A stretch of 64,000 nt of DNA from Thalassobaculum_A sp040219615. Lineage in GTDB: Bacteria > Pseudomonadota > Alphaproteobacteria > Thalassobaculales > Thalassobaculaceae. The notes below the pieces were generated by a model, which was not told the origin of the DNA, did not search any database, and was given only the letters and a program-made list of their open reading frames with translations. Position numbers and translations under genes: made by a program. Shown here piece by piece: positions 8,661-16,368 of this stretch; positions within the stretch are counted from its first letter, which is position 1; each line of letters begins with the position of its first letter. The stretch covers positions 372,001 through 436,000 of the forward strand of contig NZ_JAVJSE010000038.1 of the NCBI RefSeq assembly GCF_040219615.1, read 5' to 3'.

Positions 8661-9413
8661 TCAGAGAAGCTGGAAGCTGGCGGCGGACAGCTCGCCCGGC
8701 GCGACGCCGATCAGCGTGACCGTCTGCCCGGCCCCGAAATCGACGACCGCGTCTCCCGATGCGTCGGTCGTGACGGCCGCCAGGAGGTCGGCGACCGATG
8801 CGGGGCCCACCCCCGCGAGCGCTGCCCGGACGATCAGGTCGCCCGCCGTCACATCGAAGTCGGCGATCGTGTCGCTCCCCGACAGGCCGCCGAACACGAA
8901 CCGGTCGGCGCCGGCCCCGCCGTCGAGCAGATCGTTGCCGAGGCCGCCGTTCAGAACGTCGTCGCCGTTGCCGCCCGAGACCGTGTCGTCGCCCTGGCCG
9001 CCATGCAGCCAGTCGGTGCCGTCGCTGCCGTCCAGGGTGTCGTCGCCCAGGTTCCCGTAAAGCCGGTCGTCGCCGCCCCCGCCCTCGACGCGGTCCGTGT
9101 GCTGGCCGCCGTAGAGCACGTCGGCCCCGTCGTCACCGTACAGGAAGTCGGAGCCGAGGTTGCCGTAGATGACGTCGTCGTCGAAGCCGCCGTGCAGATC
9201 GTCGTCGCCGTCGCGGCCGCGGATGTCGTCACGGCCCACCCCACCGTCCAGGTGGTCGTCCGCGTCGTCGCCGGTCATGACGTCGTCGTCGCTGTCGTCG
9301 AAGCCGTCGTCTTCGCGGTCGTGGTCGTTCTCGCCGTCGTCGTCCCGGCGGCCGTGGACGTCGTCGTCCCGCTCGTCGTGGTTCTCGAAATCGTCGTGCC
9401 GGTCGCTCGACAT
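8661..9413 (-). CDS. Small RTX (hemolysin-type calcium-binding repeat) protein
   Basis: About 250 residues. Residues 1-50 are extremely acidic (many DD and DDD runs with H and R). Residues about 57-170 are nonapeptide RTX repeats such as GGNGDDVLN and GGLGNDLLD, which form calcium-bound beta-rolls. The C-terminal 75 residues begin with the common ADRFVF segment and probably hold a type I secretion signal. There is no enzymatic domain and no N-terminal signal peptide. It lies downstream of, and on the same strand as, the two-component system, but a hairpin separates them. Likely an exported calcium-dependent protein; the exporter genes are not nearby. Confidence 0.8.
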   Translation of the reverse strand: MSSDRHDDFENHDERDDDVHGRRDDDGENDHDREDDGFDDSDDDVMTGDDADDHLDGGVGRDDIRGRDGDDDLHGGFDDDVIYGNLGSDFLYGDDGADVLYGGQHTDRVEGGGGDDRLYGNLGDDTLDGSDGTDWLHGGQGDDTVSGGNGDDVLNGGLGNDLLDGGAGADRFVFGGLSGSDTIADFDVTAGDLIVRAALAGVGPASVADLLAAVTTDASGDAVVDFGAGQTVTLIGVAPGELSAASFQLL

Positions 9414-9425
9414 CGGATCGCTCCT

Positions 9426-9460
9426 CGCTCGTTGCTCCGGCCGTCCGGCCGGTACGAGCG
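9426..9460 (-). terminator. Hairpin between the histidine kinase and RTX genes
   Basis: CGCTCGT (9426-9432) and ACGAGCG (9454-9460) are perfect reverse complements around a GGCC-rich loop that can fold further. It sits 40 bp past the kinase stop and just before the RTX start. It lacks a T-run, so it could be a weak terminator or part of the RTX leader. Confidence 0.35.
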
Positions 9461-9499
9461 AACAGTGCCCGGGAAAGCTGAGCTGAACCTGAAGCCGGA

Positions 9500-10840
9500 T
9501 CAGGACGATCCGGGAAGCCGGATGACGGCCTCGAAGCCGGAGTCCCGGGCGGGTGCCGGCGACCGCAGCTCGAGGCTGCCGCCGGCCTGGCGCACGATGC
9601 TGTCGACGATCGCCAGGCCGAGCCCCGAGCCCGACGCTTTGCCTGCCCCCCGCTCGAACCGGCCGGTCAGAACCGCGAGCCGCTCGGGCGGGACGGCCGG
9701 CCCGGCATTCACCACCCGGATCGAGCGGTCGGGGGCCACGCTCACGATCACCGGTTCCCGGGCACTGCCATGGACCAGGGCGTTCTCGATCAGGTTGCGG
9801 ACCGCGATCGCGATCGCATCGATGTCGGTCAGGACGAGCACGTCCTGGTCGGTCCGGACGTCGAGGCGGACGCGGTCGGCGTATCGCCGGTCGCGCCGGA
9901 ACTCCTCGACCAGGAGTTCGGCGACCTGTACCAGGTCGACAGGCTCCCGCCGCAGGGCGATGCCGGCCTCCGCCCGCGCGAGCTGCAGCAGCTTCTCGAC
10001 GGTTCGGGCGAGCCCGCGCAGGATGTCGGCGATCCGGTCCACCCGCGCGGCACCGGGCGAGCCCCTGGTCTCCTCCGCCAGCCGCGACAGCTGCGCCAGG
10101 GCGGCCGCAACCGGCGTTCGCAGTTCGTGCGCGCTGTTGGCGGCGAAAGACCGCTCGCTTTCGAGCGCTTTCGACAGACGCTGCATGAGCCGGTTCACGT
10201 CGTCGACGATCGGGGCGAGTTCCATCGGCATCCCGTCGCCCGGTATCGGCGCGAGATCGGACCCGCCGCGCTCGCGGATCGCCTCCCGGACGCCGGCGAT
10301 CGGCGCCAGCACGCGGCGGACCGCCAGCACGATGATCAGCCCGGCCAGCGGGATCAGCAGCGCCAGCGGCGCCACCAGCCAGACCACGAACTCCAGCAGG
10401 GTCTCGCTACGGTGCGTCTGGCGGTCCAGCACCTGGATGTAGAGCCGGCCGTCCGCGGTGCGTTCGGTGTAGGCCCGCCAGCCTTCGGCATCCGTGAAAC
10501 CCGGGCGCAGCGGCACCGGGAAAGGCTCCGGCGGCGCGTCGTGCGACCGGAGCAGGACCCGCCCCGTGGCGTCACGAAGCTGATACACGAGGTATTCCTC
10601 GTGCTCCGGCACGGCCGCCGCGTGATCGATCTCCCGGCCATCGTCGTCGTCATCCCGCAGATCGTCGATCGCCAGCGGCAGCAGCCGCTGCGCCATCTCC
10701 TGCAGGGCGCTGTCGAACACCTCGTTGGTCTCGTGCCGGACCACCACGACCGCGGCCAGCACGGCGGCGATCCACAGCACGGCGATTCCCAGGATCAGCG
10801 CTCCGGAGAGCCGCCGCGCCAGGCTCCAGTCGCCGCTCAC
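9500..10840 (-). CDS. OmpR-type system sensor histidine kinase
   Basis: About 446 residues. It has an N-terminal membrane segment (about 13-35), a periplasmic sensor of about 125 residues rich in acidic residues (an RDDDDDGREIDH stretch that might bind metal or cations), a second membrane segment (about 155-180) and a HAMP-like linker. The DHp helix has phosphoacceptor His about 238 in SAHELRTP, and the ATPase domain has NLIENALVH and GSGLGLAIV. I chose the GTG at 10840 because it overlaps the regulator stop (GTGA), giving a tight two-gene operon. The acidic sensor resembles QseC/PmrB-like cation sensors; the ligand is not known. Confidence 0.9.
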   Translation of the reverse strand: MSGDWSLARRLSGALILGIAVLWIAAVLAAVVVVRHETNEVFDSALQEMAQRLLPLAIDDLRDDDDDGREIDHAAAVPEHEEYLVYQLRDATGRVLLRSHDAPPEPFPVPLRPGFTDAEGWRAYTERTADGRLYIQVLDRQTHRSETLLEFVVWLVAPLALLIPLAGLIIVLAVRRVLAPIAGVREAIRERGGSDLAPIPGDGMPMELAPIVDDVNRLMQRLSKALESERSFAANSAHELRTPVAAALAQLSRLAEETRGSPGAARVDRIADILRGLARTVEKLLQLARAEAGIALRREPVDLVQVAELLVEEFRRDRRYADRVRLDVRTDQDVLVLTDIDAIAIAVRNLIENALVHGSAREPVIVSVAPDRSIRVVNAGPAVPPERLAVLTGRFERGAGKASGSGLGLAIVDSIVRQAGGSLELRSPAPARDSGFEAVIRLPGSS

Positions 10841-11496
10841 GACGGGTCGACCCGATATCCGACCCCGCGAAGCGTGCGGATCGTGTCGCGGCCGAGCTTC
10901 TTGCGCAGCCGGCTGACGTGAACCTCGACCGTGTTGCTCTCGACTTCCGCCTCGAAGTCGTAGAGCGCCTCCTCGAGCCGGCCCTTCGAGACGACCGCCC
11001 CGGGGCGCTGCATCAACAGGTCCAGGACCGCCCATTCCCGTCGCGTCAGCTCGATGGTCTCGTCGCCGCGCCGGATCCGCCGCGACGCCTTGTCGATCTC
11101 GAGGTCGCCGAGCCAGAGCGTCGGGTTGGGATTGCCGGCATAGCGGCGCGAGACCGCCGCGACGCGCGCCCGGAGCTCGTCGAGATCGAACGGCTTGACC
11201 AGATAGTCGTCGGCCCCGGCGTTCAGCCCGGCGATCCGGTCGCTGATCTGGTCGCGCGCGGTGACGATGATCACCGGGCTGGCGTTGGCGGCCGCCCGTA
11301 TCGCTTTCAACAGATCGAGCCCGCGACCGTCCGGCAGGTGCAGGTCGAGCAGCACGAGGCCGTAGTCGACCGCGCGCAGCGAGGCATCGGCGTCGTCGAC
11401 CCGCATGACCCAGTCGACGGCGTGGCCGTCGGCCGCCAGATGCTCGCGGACCGCCGCCCCGAGATCGGGCTCGTCCTCGACCAGCAGGATGCGCAT
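10837..11496 (-). CDS. OmpR/PhoB-family response regulator
   Basis: 219 residues: a receiver domain (1-120) with acidic pocket E7-D8, phosphoacceptor Asp51 in LLDLHLPDG and the conserved lysine in VKPF, then an OmpR-type winged-helix domain (about 128-216) with SNTVEVHVSRLRKKLG and the terminal GVGYRV. The closest general type is QseB/PmrA/TctD. It is translated with the kinase that overlaps its end. Divergent from it are the PepSY and cytochrome b genes, and the palindrome in the shared upstream region is the natural candidate for its binding site. Confidence 0.93.
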   Translation of the reverse strand: MRILLVEDEPDLGAAVREHLAADGHAVDWVMRVDDADASLRAVDYGLVLLDLHLPDGRGLDLLKAIRAAANASPVIIVTARDQISDRIAGLNAGADDYLVKPFDLDELRARVAAVSRRYAGNPNPTLWLGDLEIDKASRRIRRGDETIELTRREWAVLDLLMQRPGAVVSKGRLEEALYDFEAEVESNTVEVHVSRLRKKLGRDTIRTLRGVGYRVDPS

Positions 11497-11532
11497 CCCG
11501 GTCTCCCCCTCCGTGCCGCCGGATCGTCGGGC

Positions 11533-11554
11533 TTCAACCTGACGTCAGGCTGAA
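11533..11554. promoter_or_regulatory. 22-bp near-perfect palindrome in the divergent promoter region
   Basis: The core CCTGACGTCAGG (11538-11549) is a perfect 12-bp palindrome. It extends to TTCA on the left and TGAA on the right with one mismatched pair, 37 bp upstream of the response regulator start and about 80 bp upstream of the PepSY gene. Position and symmetry suggest an operator, most simply for the adjacent response regulator. Confidence 0.5.
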
Positions 11555-11636
11555 CGTCCGCCGTCCCGGCGGTCAGGTCCACGTCAGCTTCGTGGACTAC
11601 GAACGGGCATCGTCAACGAAACCCGAGGAGGTTTCC

Positions 11637-11909
11637 ATGAAGCGCTTTCTCCTGACCGTTCCCGTCGTCATGTTGCTCGGCACGGGCACCGCCTATGCCG
11701 ACGCCCTCCGGTGCCCGGCCGATGCCGGCCAGCGTCAGCCGGAATCCGCCCTGCGCCAGAAGCTGGAGGCCGAGGGCTGGCAGATCCGCCGCGTGAAGAT
11801 CGAGCACGGCTGCTACGAGATCTACGCCATCGACGCCCAGGGGCACCGCAGGGAACGCAATTTCGATCCGGTGACCCTGGCACCGGTCGGCTCCGACAAG
11901 GACGACTGA
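11637..11909 (+). CDS. PepSY-domain periplasmic protein
   Basis: 90 residues with a signal peptide ending near AYADA, then one compact PepSY-like domain with LRQKLEAEGWQIRRVKIEHG and a CYEIYAIDAQG strand. An AGGAGG-type ribosome site precedes the ATG closely. Proteins of this type often sit between an OmpR-type two-component system and a cytochrome b561 gene, as here, and their role is poorly defined; inhibition of a protease or modulation of the sensor has been proposed for the domain. The cytochrome b gene begins 3 bp after its stop, so they are one operon. Confidence 0.85.
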   Translation: MKRFLLTVPVVMLLGTGTAYADALRCPADAGQRQPESALRQKLEAEGWQIRRVKIEHGCYEIYAIDAQGHRRERNFDPVTLAPVGSDKDD

Positions 11910-11912
11910 GCC

Positions 11913-12446
11913 ATGTCCGCCTCGGTGCGCGTCTGGGATCCGCTGGTCCGGATCGCCCACTGGACCCTGGTCGCGAGCGTCGCCGTGGCCTGGGTCACCG
12001 GCGACGACTGGCAGGCTCCGCACGAGCTCGCCGGCTATCTCGCGGCCGGGGTCGTCGCGACCCGGATCCTGTGGGGCTTCGTCGGTCCGGTCCATGCCCG
12101 GTTCACCGACTTCGTGCGCGGCCCGGCGGCCATCCTGGCCTACCTGCGGGACGTGCTGGCCGGGCGCGAGCGACGGCACCTCGGGCACAACCCGGCCGGC
12201 GGCGCCATGATCCTGGCCCTTCTGGCCACGGTGCTCGGCCTGGGCCTGACCGGCTGGATGGCCACCACCGATCGGTTCTGGGGCGCCGAGTGGCTGGAGG
12301 AACTGCACGAGATCCTGGCCAACGGCCTGCTGCTGCTGATCGCCCTGCATGTCGGCGGCGTCATGCTGGCCAGCCTGCGCGAGGGCGACAACCTGGTTCG
12401 CGCCATGATCACCGGGCGCAAGCGCATCGACGCGGCGCGCCCCTGA
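11913..12446 (+). CDS. Cytochrome b561-family membrane protein
   Basis: 177 residues with four membrane segments. Histidines suited to bind two b-type hemes occur in RIAHWTL, APHELAGY, EELHEILAN and IALHVGGV. This is the prokaryotic cytochrome b561/Ni,Fe-hydrogenase b-type family, which passes electrons across the inner membrane, usually to or from a partner. The only candidate partner here is the PepSY protein 3 bp upstream. A 9-bp stem hairpin lies 37 bp after the stop. Confidence 0.88.
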   Translation: MSASVRVWDPLVRIAHWTLVASVAVAWVTGDDWQAPHELAGYLAAGVVATRILWGFVGPVHARFTDFVRGPAAILAYLRDVLAGRERRHLGHNPAGGAMILALLATVLGLGLTGWMATTDRFWGAEWLEELHEILANGLLLLIALHVGGVMLASLREGDNLVRAMITGRKRIDAARP

Positions 12447-12482
12447 CCGCGCGCCCACGGCTCGCCGCATCATGGACCGGGC

Positions 12483-12512
12483 CCGGCACCGACGCCTCGA
12501 TCGCGGTGCCGG
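12483..12512 (+). terminator. Possible terminator after cytochrome b561
   Basis: CCGGCACCG (12483-12491) and CGGTGCCGG (12504-12512) form a perfect 9-bp stem with a 12-base loop, downstream of the PepSY-cytochrome operon. No T-run follows (the next AT-rich run is CAAAAATTG), so a Rho-independent role is uncertain. Confidence 0.35.
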
Positions 12513-12961
12513 TGCCGAAGGGCCAGTCAAAAATTGACAAGACGCTCGACACCGTTGGCGCTGAATTGACAAATTGCTGTAGCCCCTTGAACGGCTTATT
12601 GACTGCGCGCCGGCACCGGATAGCGTGACGCGGGGCGCTACGCGAACAAGGCACTCTGCGGACGACCGGGTACGGCTTCGTCCCGGCCGGGGCAACGACC
12701 CGCACCGAGCCCATCGACTTGCGATCAACATTCGCGAGACGAAACCACCCGTTCCCGCTCGGCGGAACCGGCGAATCGCCACTCCCCCTCAAGTTCTCGA
12801 CACTGACGACGCAAGAAAACAATTGCTCTTGACGTACTAGTCACCCCCGATTCGCGACCAGACCGCGCAGAGTGTGCCGTTTGGCCTTTCGGGTGCCGGC
12901 CGGCCTCCCCTTCGGCTCTGCTTTCCAAGGACGAAGAGTTGAGTTAGTCTAGCAAGTAGTG
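12513..12961. other. Long AT-richer intergenic region with repeated TTGAC motifs
   Basis: Part of a 611-bp gap without a convincing gene. It contains TTGACA at about 12534 and 12564, TTGACT near 12599 and TTGACG near 12830, each a possible -35 element, but I find no well-spaced TATAAT-like partner for any of them. Around 12830 the sequence TGAC-GTACTA-GTCA is an imperfect dyad. The base composition is clearly less GC-rich than the flanks. It probably holds the promoter and operators of the symporter operon. Confidence 0.4.
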
Positions 12962-12983
12962 TGGGTGGATGGGCCACCCATCC
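12962..12983 (+). promoter_or_regulatory. Two overlapping, mutually exclusive hairpins before the symporter operon
   Basis: TGGGTGG (12962-12968) pairs perfectly with CCACCCA (12974-12980). GGATGGG (12967-12973) pairs perfectly with CCCATCC (12977-12983). The arms share bases, so only one can form at a time. The structure ends 75 bases before the TTG start of the DUF4212 gene, within a probable mRNA leader. It could be a small conformational switch or a protein-binding double dyad. Confidence 0.45.
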
Positions 12984-13057
12984 TGGGGGATTGCATAAAA
13001 AGTCAGATATCCTGAACTATAAGCACACACCCCCAACCTCAAGGGGAGGAAACGACG

Positions 13058-13324
13058 TTGACCGATCATACTTCGGACAACCGACAAGACCACTGGAACA
13101 GAACCAGGAACCTGATGGTCGTCCATCTGGCCGTGTGGTTCTTTTTCGCCTACCTGCTCCAATGGTTCGCGGCCGACCTCAACAGTATCTCTTTCATCGG
13201 CTTCCCGGTCGGCTTCTACATGGCCGCCCAGGGTTCGCTGTTCGCCTTCGTCATCCAGCTGTTCATCTTCGTGAAGCAGCAGGACAGGATCGATCGCGAC
13301 TGCGGCGTGGCTGAAGACGATTGA
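13058..13324 (+). CDS. DUF4212 small subunit of a sodium/solute symporter
   Basis: 88 residues with a hydrophilic N-terminus (HWNRTRNLM) and two membrane segments (VVHLAVWFFFAYLLQWF and the YMAAQGSLFAFVIQLFIF region), typical of DUF4212 proteins that partner a sodium:solute symporter, like YjcH with ActP. The start is a TTG after a strong AAGGGGAGGA ribosome site about 7 bases away; no ATG fits. It is followed after 16 bp by the symporter itself. The weak start with a strong ribosome site may tune the subunit ratio. Confidence 0.9.
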   Translation: MTDHTSDNRQDHWNRTRNLMVVHLAVWFFFAYLLQWFAADLNSISFIGFPVGFYMAAQGSLFAFVIQLFIFVKQQDRIDRDCGVAEDD

Positions 13325-13340
13325 TGGGGGGTAACGCATC

Positions 13341-15170
13341 ATGAGCTTTTTCCGAATCCAGGGAAGGTTCGTAGACAACCTCCCGAAGATCTACGGCATG
13401 TACACGGGCGGCTTTCTGCTGTTCGTGGTTCTCATGGCGTTCTGCGAACAGGCGGGAATGAGCGCCGATACCATCGGCCTGTTCTTCGTCGGCTTCACCA
13501 TCGTCATCTACGCCCTGATCGGGTGGCTGTCCCGGACCATGCAGGTCGACGCCTACTACGTCGCCGGCCGCGAGGTTCCGCCGGTGTTCAACGGCATGGC
13601 GACGGCGGCGGACTGGATGTCCGGCGCCTCGTTCGTGGCGATGGCCGGCGGCATCTACATGGCCGGGCATCCGTATCTGGCGTTCGTCGTCGGATGGACC
13701 GGCGGGTATGTGCTGGTTGCGGTACTGATGGCGCCGTATCTGCGCAAGTTCGGCTGCTACACCGTCCCCGACTTCATCGGTACCCGCTACGGCGGCAATA
13801 CCGCGCGTCTCCTCGCAGTGCTGGTACTGGTGGTGGCGTCCTTCACCTACGTGACGGCGCAGATCAACGCGACCGGCACGATCGCGGCCCGCGCCCTGCA
13901 GATCCCGTTCGAGGTCGGCGTCTGGTTCGGCCTGCTCGGCATCCTGCTGTGCTCGATGCTCGGCGGCATGCGGGCGGTGACCTGGACCCAGGTGGCCCAG
14001 TACATCGTGCTGATCATCGCCTACCTGGTGCCGGTGTTCTGGATGTCCATCAAGCAGGACTTCGGCTGGTTCCCGCAGTTCGCCTACGGTGATGCGGTCG
14101 CCCGCATCAACGAGCTGGAACCGATGCTGGGCGTGGGCCAGCTCAAGCCGACCGAGAAGGTCGCCGGCATGAGCGCTCTCACGAACTTGCATGCCACGCC
14201 GGCAAACACCGCGCTGGCGTCCTGGCAGTTCGTCACCCTGACGGCCTGCATGATGATGGGCACGGCGTCGCTGCCGCACATCCTGATGCGCTACTTCACC
14301 ACGCCGTCGGTCCGCGCTGCTCGCAGCTCGGTGGCGTGGTCGCTGTTCTTCATCACCCTGCTGTACTTCACGGCTCCGGCCCTCGCCACGCTGACCAAGC
14401 TGCAGGTTCTCGATCCGAACCTGGCCACCAGCATCATCGGCAAGGCGGTCGCGGACGTGAACGCGCTCGACTGGATCACCAAGTGGAGCGCGGTCGACAT
14501 GCTGAAGATCGTCGACTCCAACGGCGACGGCATCCTGCAGATCAACGAGTTCTTCATGCGCGCCGACATCGTCGTGCTGGCGACTCCGGAAATCGCAGGG
14601 CTGCCCTATGTCATCTCCGGCCTGGTGGCCGCGGGCGGCATGGCGGCGGCGATGTCGACGGCCGACGGCCTGCTGCTGGCGATCGCCAACGCGCTGTCGC
14701 ATGATCTGTACTACAAGATCATCGACCCGAAGGCGGAGACCCGGAAGCGGCTGCTGGTCGCCCGCACCCTGCTGTTCGCGATCGGTGCGGCCGGTGCCTA
14801 TGTCGCCGCCCAGCGGTTGACCGGTATTCTCGGAGCGGTGGCCTGGGCCTTCGACTTCGCGATGTCCGGGCTGTTCTTCCCGCTGGTTCTCGGTGTCTGG
14901 TGGAAGCGGGCGAACCGGCAGGGAGCGATCGCCGGCATGGCGATCGGTCTCGCCGCCGGCTCCTGGTACCTCTACATGGTGAAGTGGGGCGGGATGGACC
15001 TCTGGTTCGGCCTGAACGACCTCCGCTTCGGCATCATCGGTGCCGTAGCCAGCCTGGTCGCCATGGTCGTGGTGACCCTCATGACCGAGGCGCCCGACAA
15101 GGAGACCCAGGACATGGTCGACGAGATCCGGATCCCATCCGGCCAGACCATCCTCGGCTCGACGCACTGA
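13341..15170 (+). CDS. Sodium:solute symporter (VC_2705-like/ActP-related) with an EF-hand loop
   Basis: 609 residues, about 13-14 membrane segments, SSS family. It imports a small organic acid with sodium; acetate-like substrates are typical of relatives paired with DUF4212. Family features include YYVAGREVPP near residue 75 and the conserved AMSTADGLLLAIANALSHD region. Residues about 392-403 read DSNGDGILQINE, a complete canonical EF-hand calcium loop with D1, N3, D5, G6, hydrophobic 8 and E12, placed in a soluble segment between membrane helices. Calcium could therefore influence transport. The ribosome site is GGGGG in GATGGGGGGTAAC. A strong intrinsic terminator follows. Confidence 0.92.
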   Translation: MSFFRIQGRFVDNLPKIYGMYTGGFLLFVVLMAFCEQAGMSADTIGLFFVGFTIVIYALIGWLSRTMQVDAYYVAGREVPPVFNGMATAADWMSGASFVAMAGGIYMAGHPYLAFVVGWTGGYVLVAVLMAPYLRKFGCYTVPDFIGTRYGGNTARLLAVLVLVVASFTYVTAQINATGTIAARALQIPFEVGVWFGLLGILLCSMLGGMRAVTWTQVAQYIVLIIAYLVPVFWMSIKQDFGWFPQFAYGDAVARINELEPMLGVGQLKPTEKVAGMSALTNLHATPANTALASWQFVTLTACMMMGTASLPHILMRYFTTPSVRAARSSVAWSLFFITLLYFTAPALATLTKLQVLDPNLATSIIGKAVADVNALDWITKWSAVDMLKIVDSNGDGILQINEFFMRADIVVLATPEIAGLPYVISGLVAAGGMAAAMSTADGLLLAIANALSHDLYYKIIDPKAETRKRLLVARTLLFAIGAAGAYVAAQRLTGILGAVAWAFDFAMSGLFFPLVLGVWWKRANRQGAIAGMAIGLAAGSWYLYMVKWGGMDLWFGLNDLRFGIIGAVASLVAMVVVTLMTEAPDKETQDMVDEIRIPSGQTILGSTH

Positions 15171-15183
15171 CACAACGCCAACG

Positions 15184-15223
15184 GAAGCCGGGGGGAGCAA
15201 GCCTCTCCCCGGCTTCTGCTTTT
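15184..15223 (+). terminator. Rho-independent terminator of the symporter operon
   Basis: GAAGCCGGGG (15184-15193) and CCCCGGCTTC (15207-15216) form a perfect 10-bp stem whose loop can extend the pairing by GAG/CTC, followed directly by TGCTTTT. It begins 14 bases after the symporter stop and is the clearest intrinsic terminator in the window. Confidence 0.85.
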
Positions 15224-15267
15224 CCGGCTATTGCTTCCGGCAGCCATTGGTTGGGGGATCTGCGACG

Positions 15268-15621
15268 ATGGACTTCGTCCCGCTGTGGGCAGTTGTGATC
15301 GACTACATCCTGGGCGTCGTCATGTGGACGCTGATCGGCCGGTTCGGGATGGGGCTGTTCCTCCCGGAGAACACCTCGTTCTTCTTCATGCGTTTCTTCG
15401 TGCAGGCCACCGACCCGCTGATCCGGCTGTTCCGCCCGATCACCCCCGGGTTCCTGGACGCGCGCTTCGTGCCGCTCTTCGTCGCCTGGTTCTTCTACAT
15501 GGCGCGCTTCTACCTGATGCCATGGCTGCTCGGCTATTCGGTCATGGGCATGCTGTCGTTCCCGCTGGAGGGCGAGATCGCCCGCGGCCTCGCCAACATC
15601 CTGTACAAGTTCCAGAACTGA
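15268..15621 (+). CDS. Small integral membrane protein, YggT-like
   Basis: 117 residues from the ATG at 15268 (the frame is open slightly further upstream). There are two or three membrane segments, with a central TDPLIRLFRPITPGFLDARF stretch that recalls the amphipathic P-rich linker of YggT proteins. YggT-type proteins are linked to osmotic or ion stress, but this match is by eye only. It lies after the symporter terminator and convergent with the Mrp operon. It may need its own promoter or depend on readthrough. Confidence 0.6.
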   Translation: MDFVPLWAVVIDYILGVVMWTLIGRFGMGLFLPENTSFFFMRFFVQATDPLIRLFRPITPGFLDARFVPLFVAWFFYMARFYLMPWLLGYSVMGMLSFPLEGEIARGLANILYKFQN

Positions 15622-15752
15622 CCCGGACATCTCGCTCGGCCATCCGGACAGGCCGGTCGTCGTGCCGTACCGGTGACCGGGCGCTGGAGATCGTCAAGCG
15701 ATCCGACGCGCCGGCCGGTAGGCCGCACTCACTTCGATTCTTGCACGGACAC

Positions 15753-16094
15753 TCAGCCTGGCAATTGATCCGTTGGGTTGGATTTCGGCGCTCTGTTTCG
15801 CATATGGGCCTTGGCGACGAGGTTGGCCGCGACCGGGGCGGTCAGGAACAGGAACAACGTGATCAACAATTCATGAATCGACGTCGTTCCTTCGGCGAAC
15901 AGGAAATAGAGCATCGACGCGATCAGGACACTGCCGACCCCCAATGTCGTCGATTTGGTGGGCCCGTGCAGGCGCTGCAGGGTGTCCGGCAGCTTGACCA
16001 GCGCATAGGATCCGATCAGCAGGAAGGTGCCGCCCGCCACGAGCAGGGCACTGACCGCCAGTTCGGCCAGCGGATTCATCTCTCCCGGGCTCAT
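15753..16094 (-). CDS. mrpG: Mrp-type Na+/H+ antiporter subunit G
   Basis: 113 residues with three membrane segments and the MnhG/PhaG signature SYALVKLPDTLQRLHGPTKS, followed by TTLGVGSVL. It is a small subunit of the multisubunit Mrp cation/proton antiporter in the inner membrane. A start at the second methionine, 15 bases further in, is possible. Last gene of the Mrp operon, 4 bp after mrpF. Confidence 0.93.
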   Translation of the reverse strand: MSPGEMNPLAELAVSALLVAGGTFLLIGSYALVKLPDTLQRLHGPTKSTTLGVGSVLIASMLYFLFAEGTTSIHELLITLFLFLTAPVAANLVAKAHMRNRAPKSNPTDQLPG

Positions 16095-16098
16095 AGCC

Positions 16099-16368
16099 TC
16101 ACTCCATCACATTGCCGCGCATCAGGTACTTGCAGAACGCCACGGTGGTCAGGAAACCGACCATGGCGAACAGCATCGCCGCCTCGAAGTAGAGCGGCGT
16201 CGTCCACACGATGCCAGCCAGCACGATCACGGCGATGGCGTTGATCGCCAGCGTGTCGAGCGCCAGGATCCGGTCGACCGCCCCTGGGCCGACGACCAGC
16301 CGCCAGAGGGTCAGCAGGGTTGCAGCGGATACCGCCGCGAATGCGAAGGCGGAAGCGTAGGCGATCAT
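16099..16368 (-). CDS. mrpF: Mrp-type Na+/H+ antiporter subunit F
   Basis: 89 residues with three membrane segments and the MnhF/PhaF motif LWRLVVGPGAVDRILALDTL, which carries the conserved Asp in the membrane region. It is a structural or ion-path subunit of the Mrp complex. Its start overlaps the mrpE stop by 4 bases, indicating translational coupling. Confidence 0.93.
   Translation of the reverse strand: MIAYASAFAFAAVSAATLLTLWRLVVGPGAVDRILALDTLAINAIAVIVLAGIVWTTPLYFEAAMLFAMVGFLTTVAFCKYLMRGNVME

Noticed and set aside
12409..12822. 138-codon minus-strand open frame in the 12.5-kb gap
   Set aside because: Third-position G/C is about 70 percent, well below the neighbours, the sequence has no domain-like pattern, and it overlaps the cytochrome b gene end.
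12991..13023. TTGCAT and TATAAG as a symporter promoter
   Set aside because: The spacing is 21 bases, too long for a sigma70 promoter, and no sigma54 GG-N10-GC pattern fits either.
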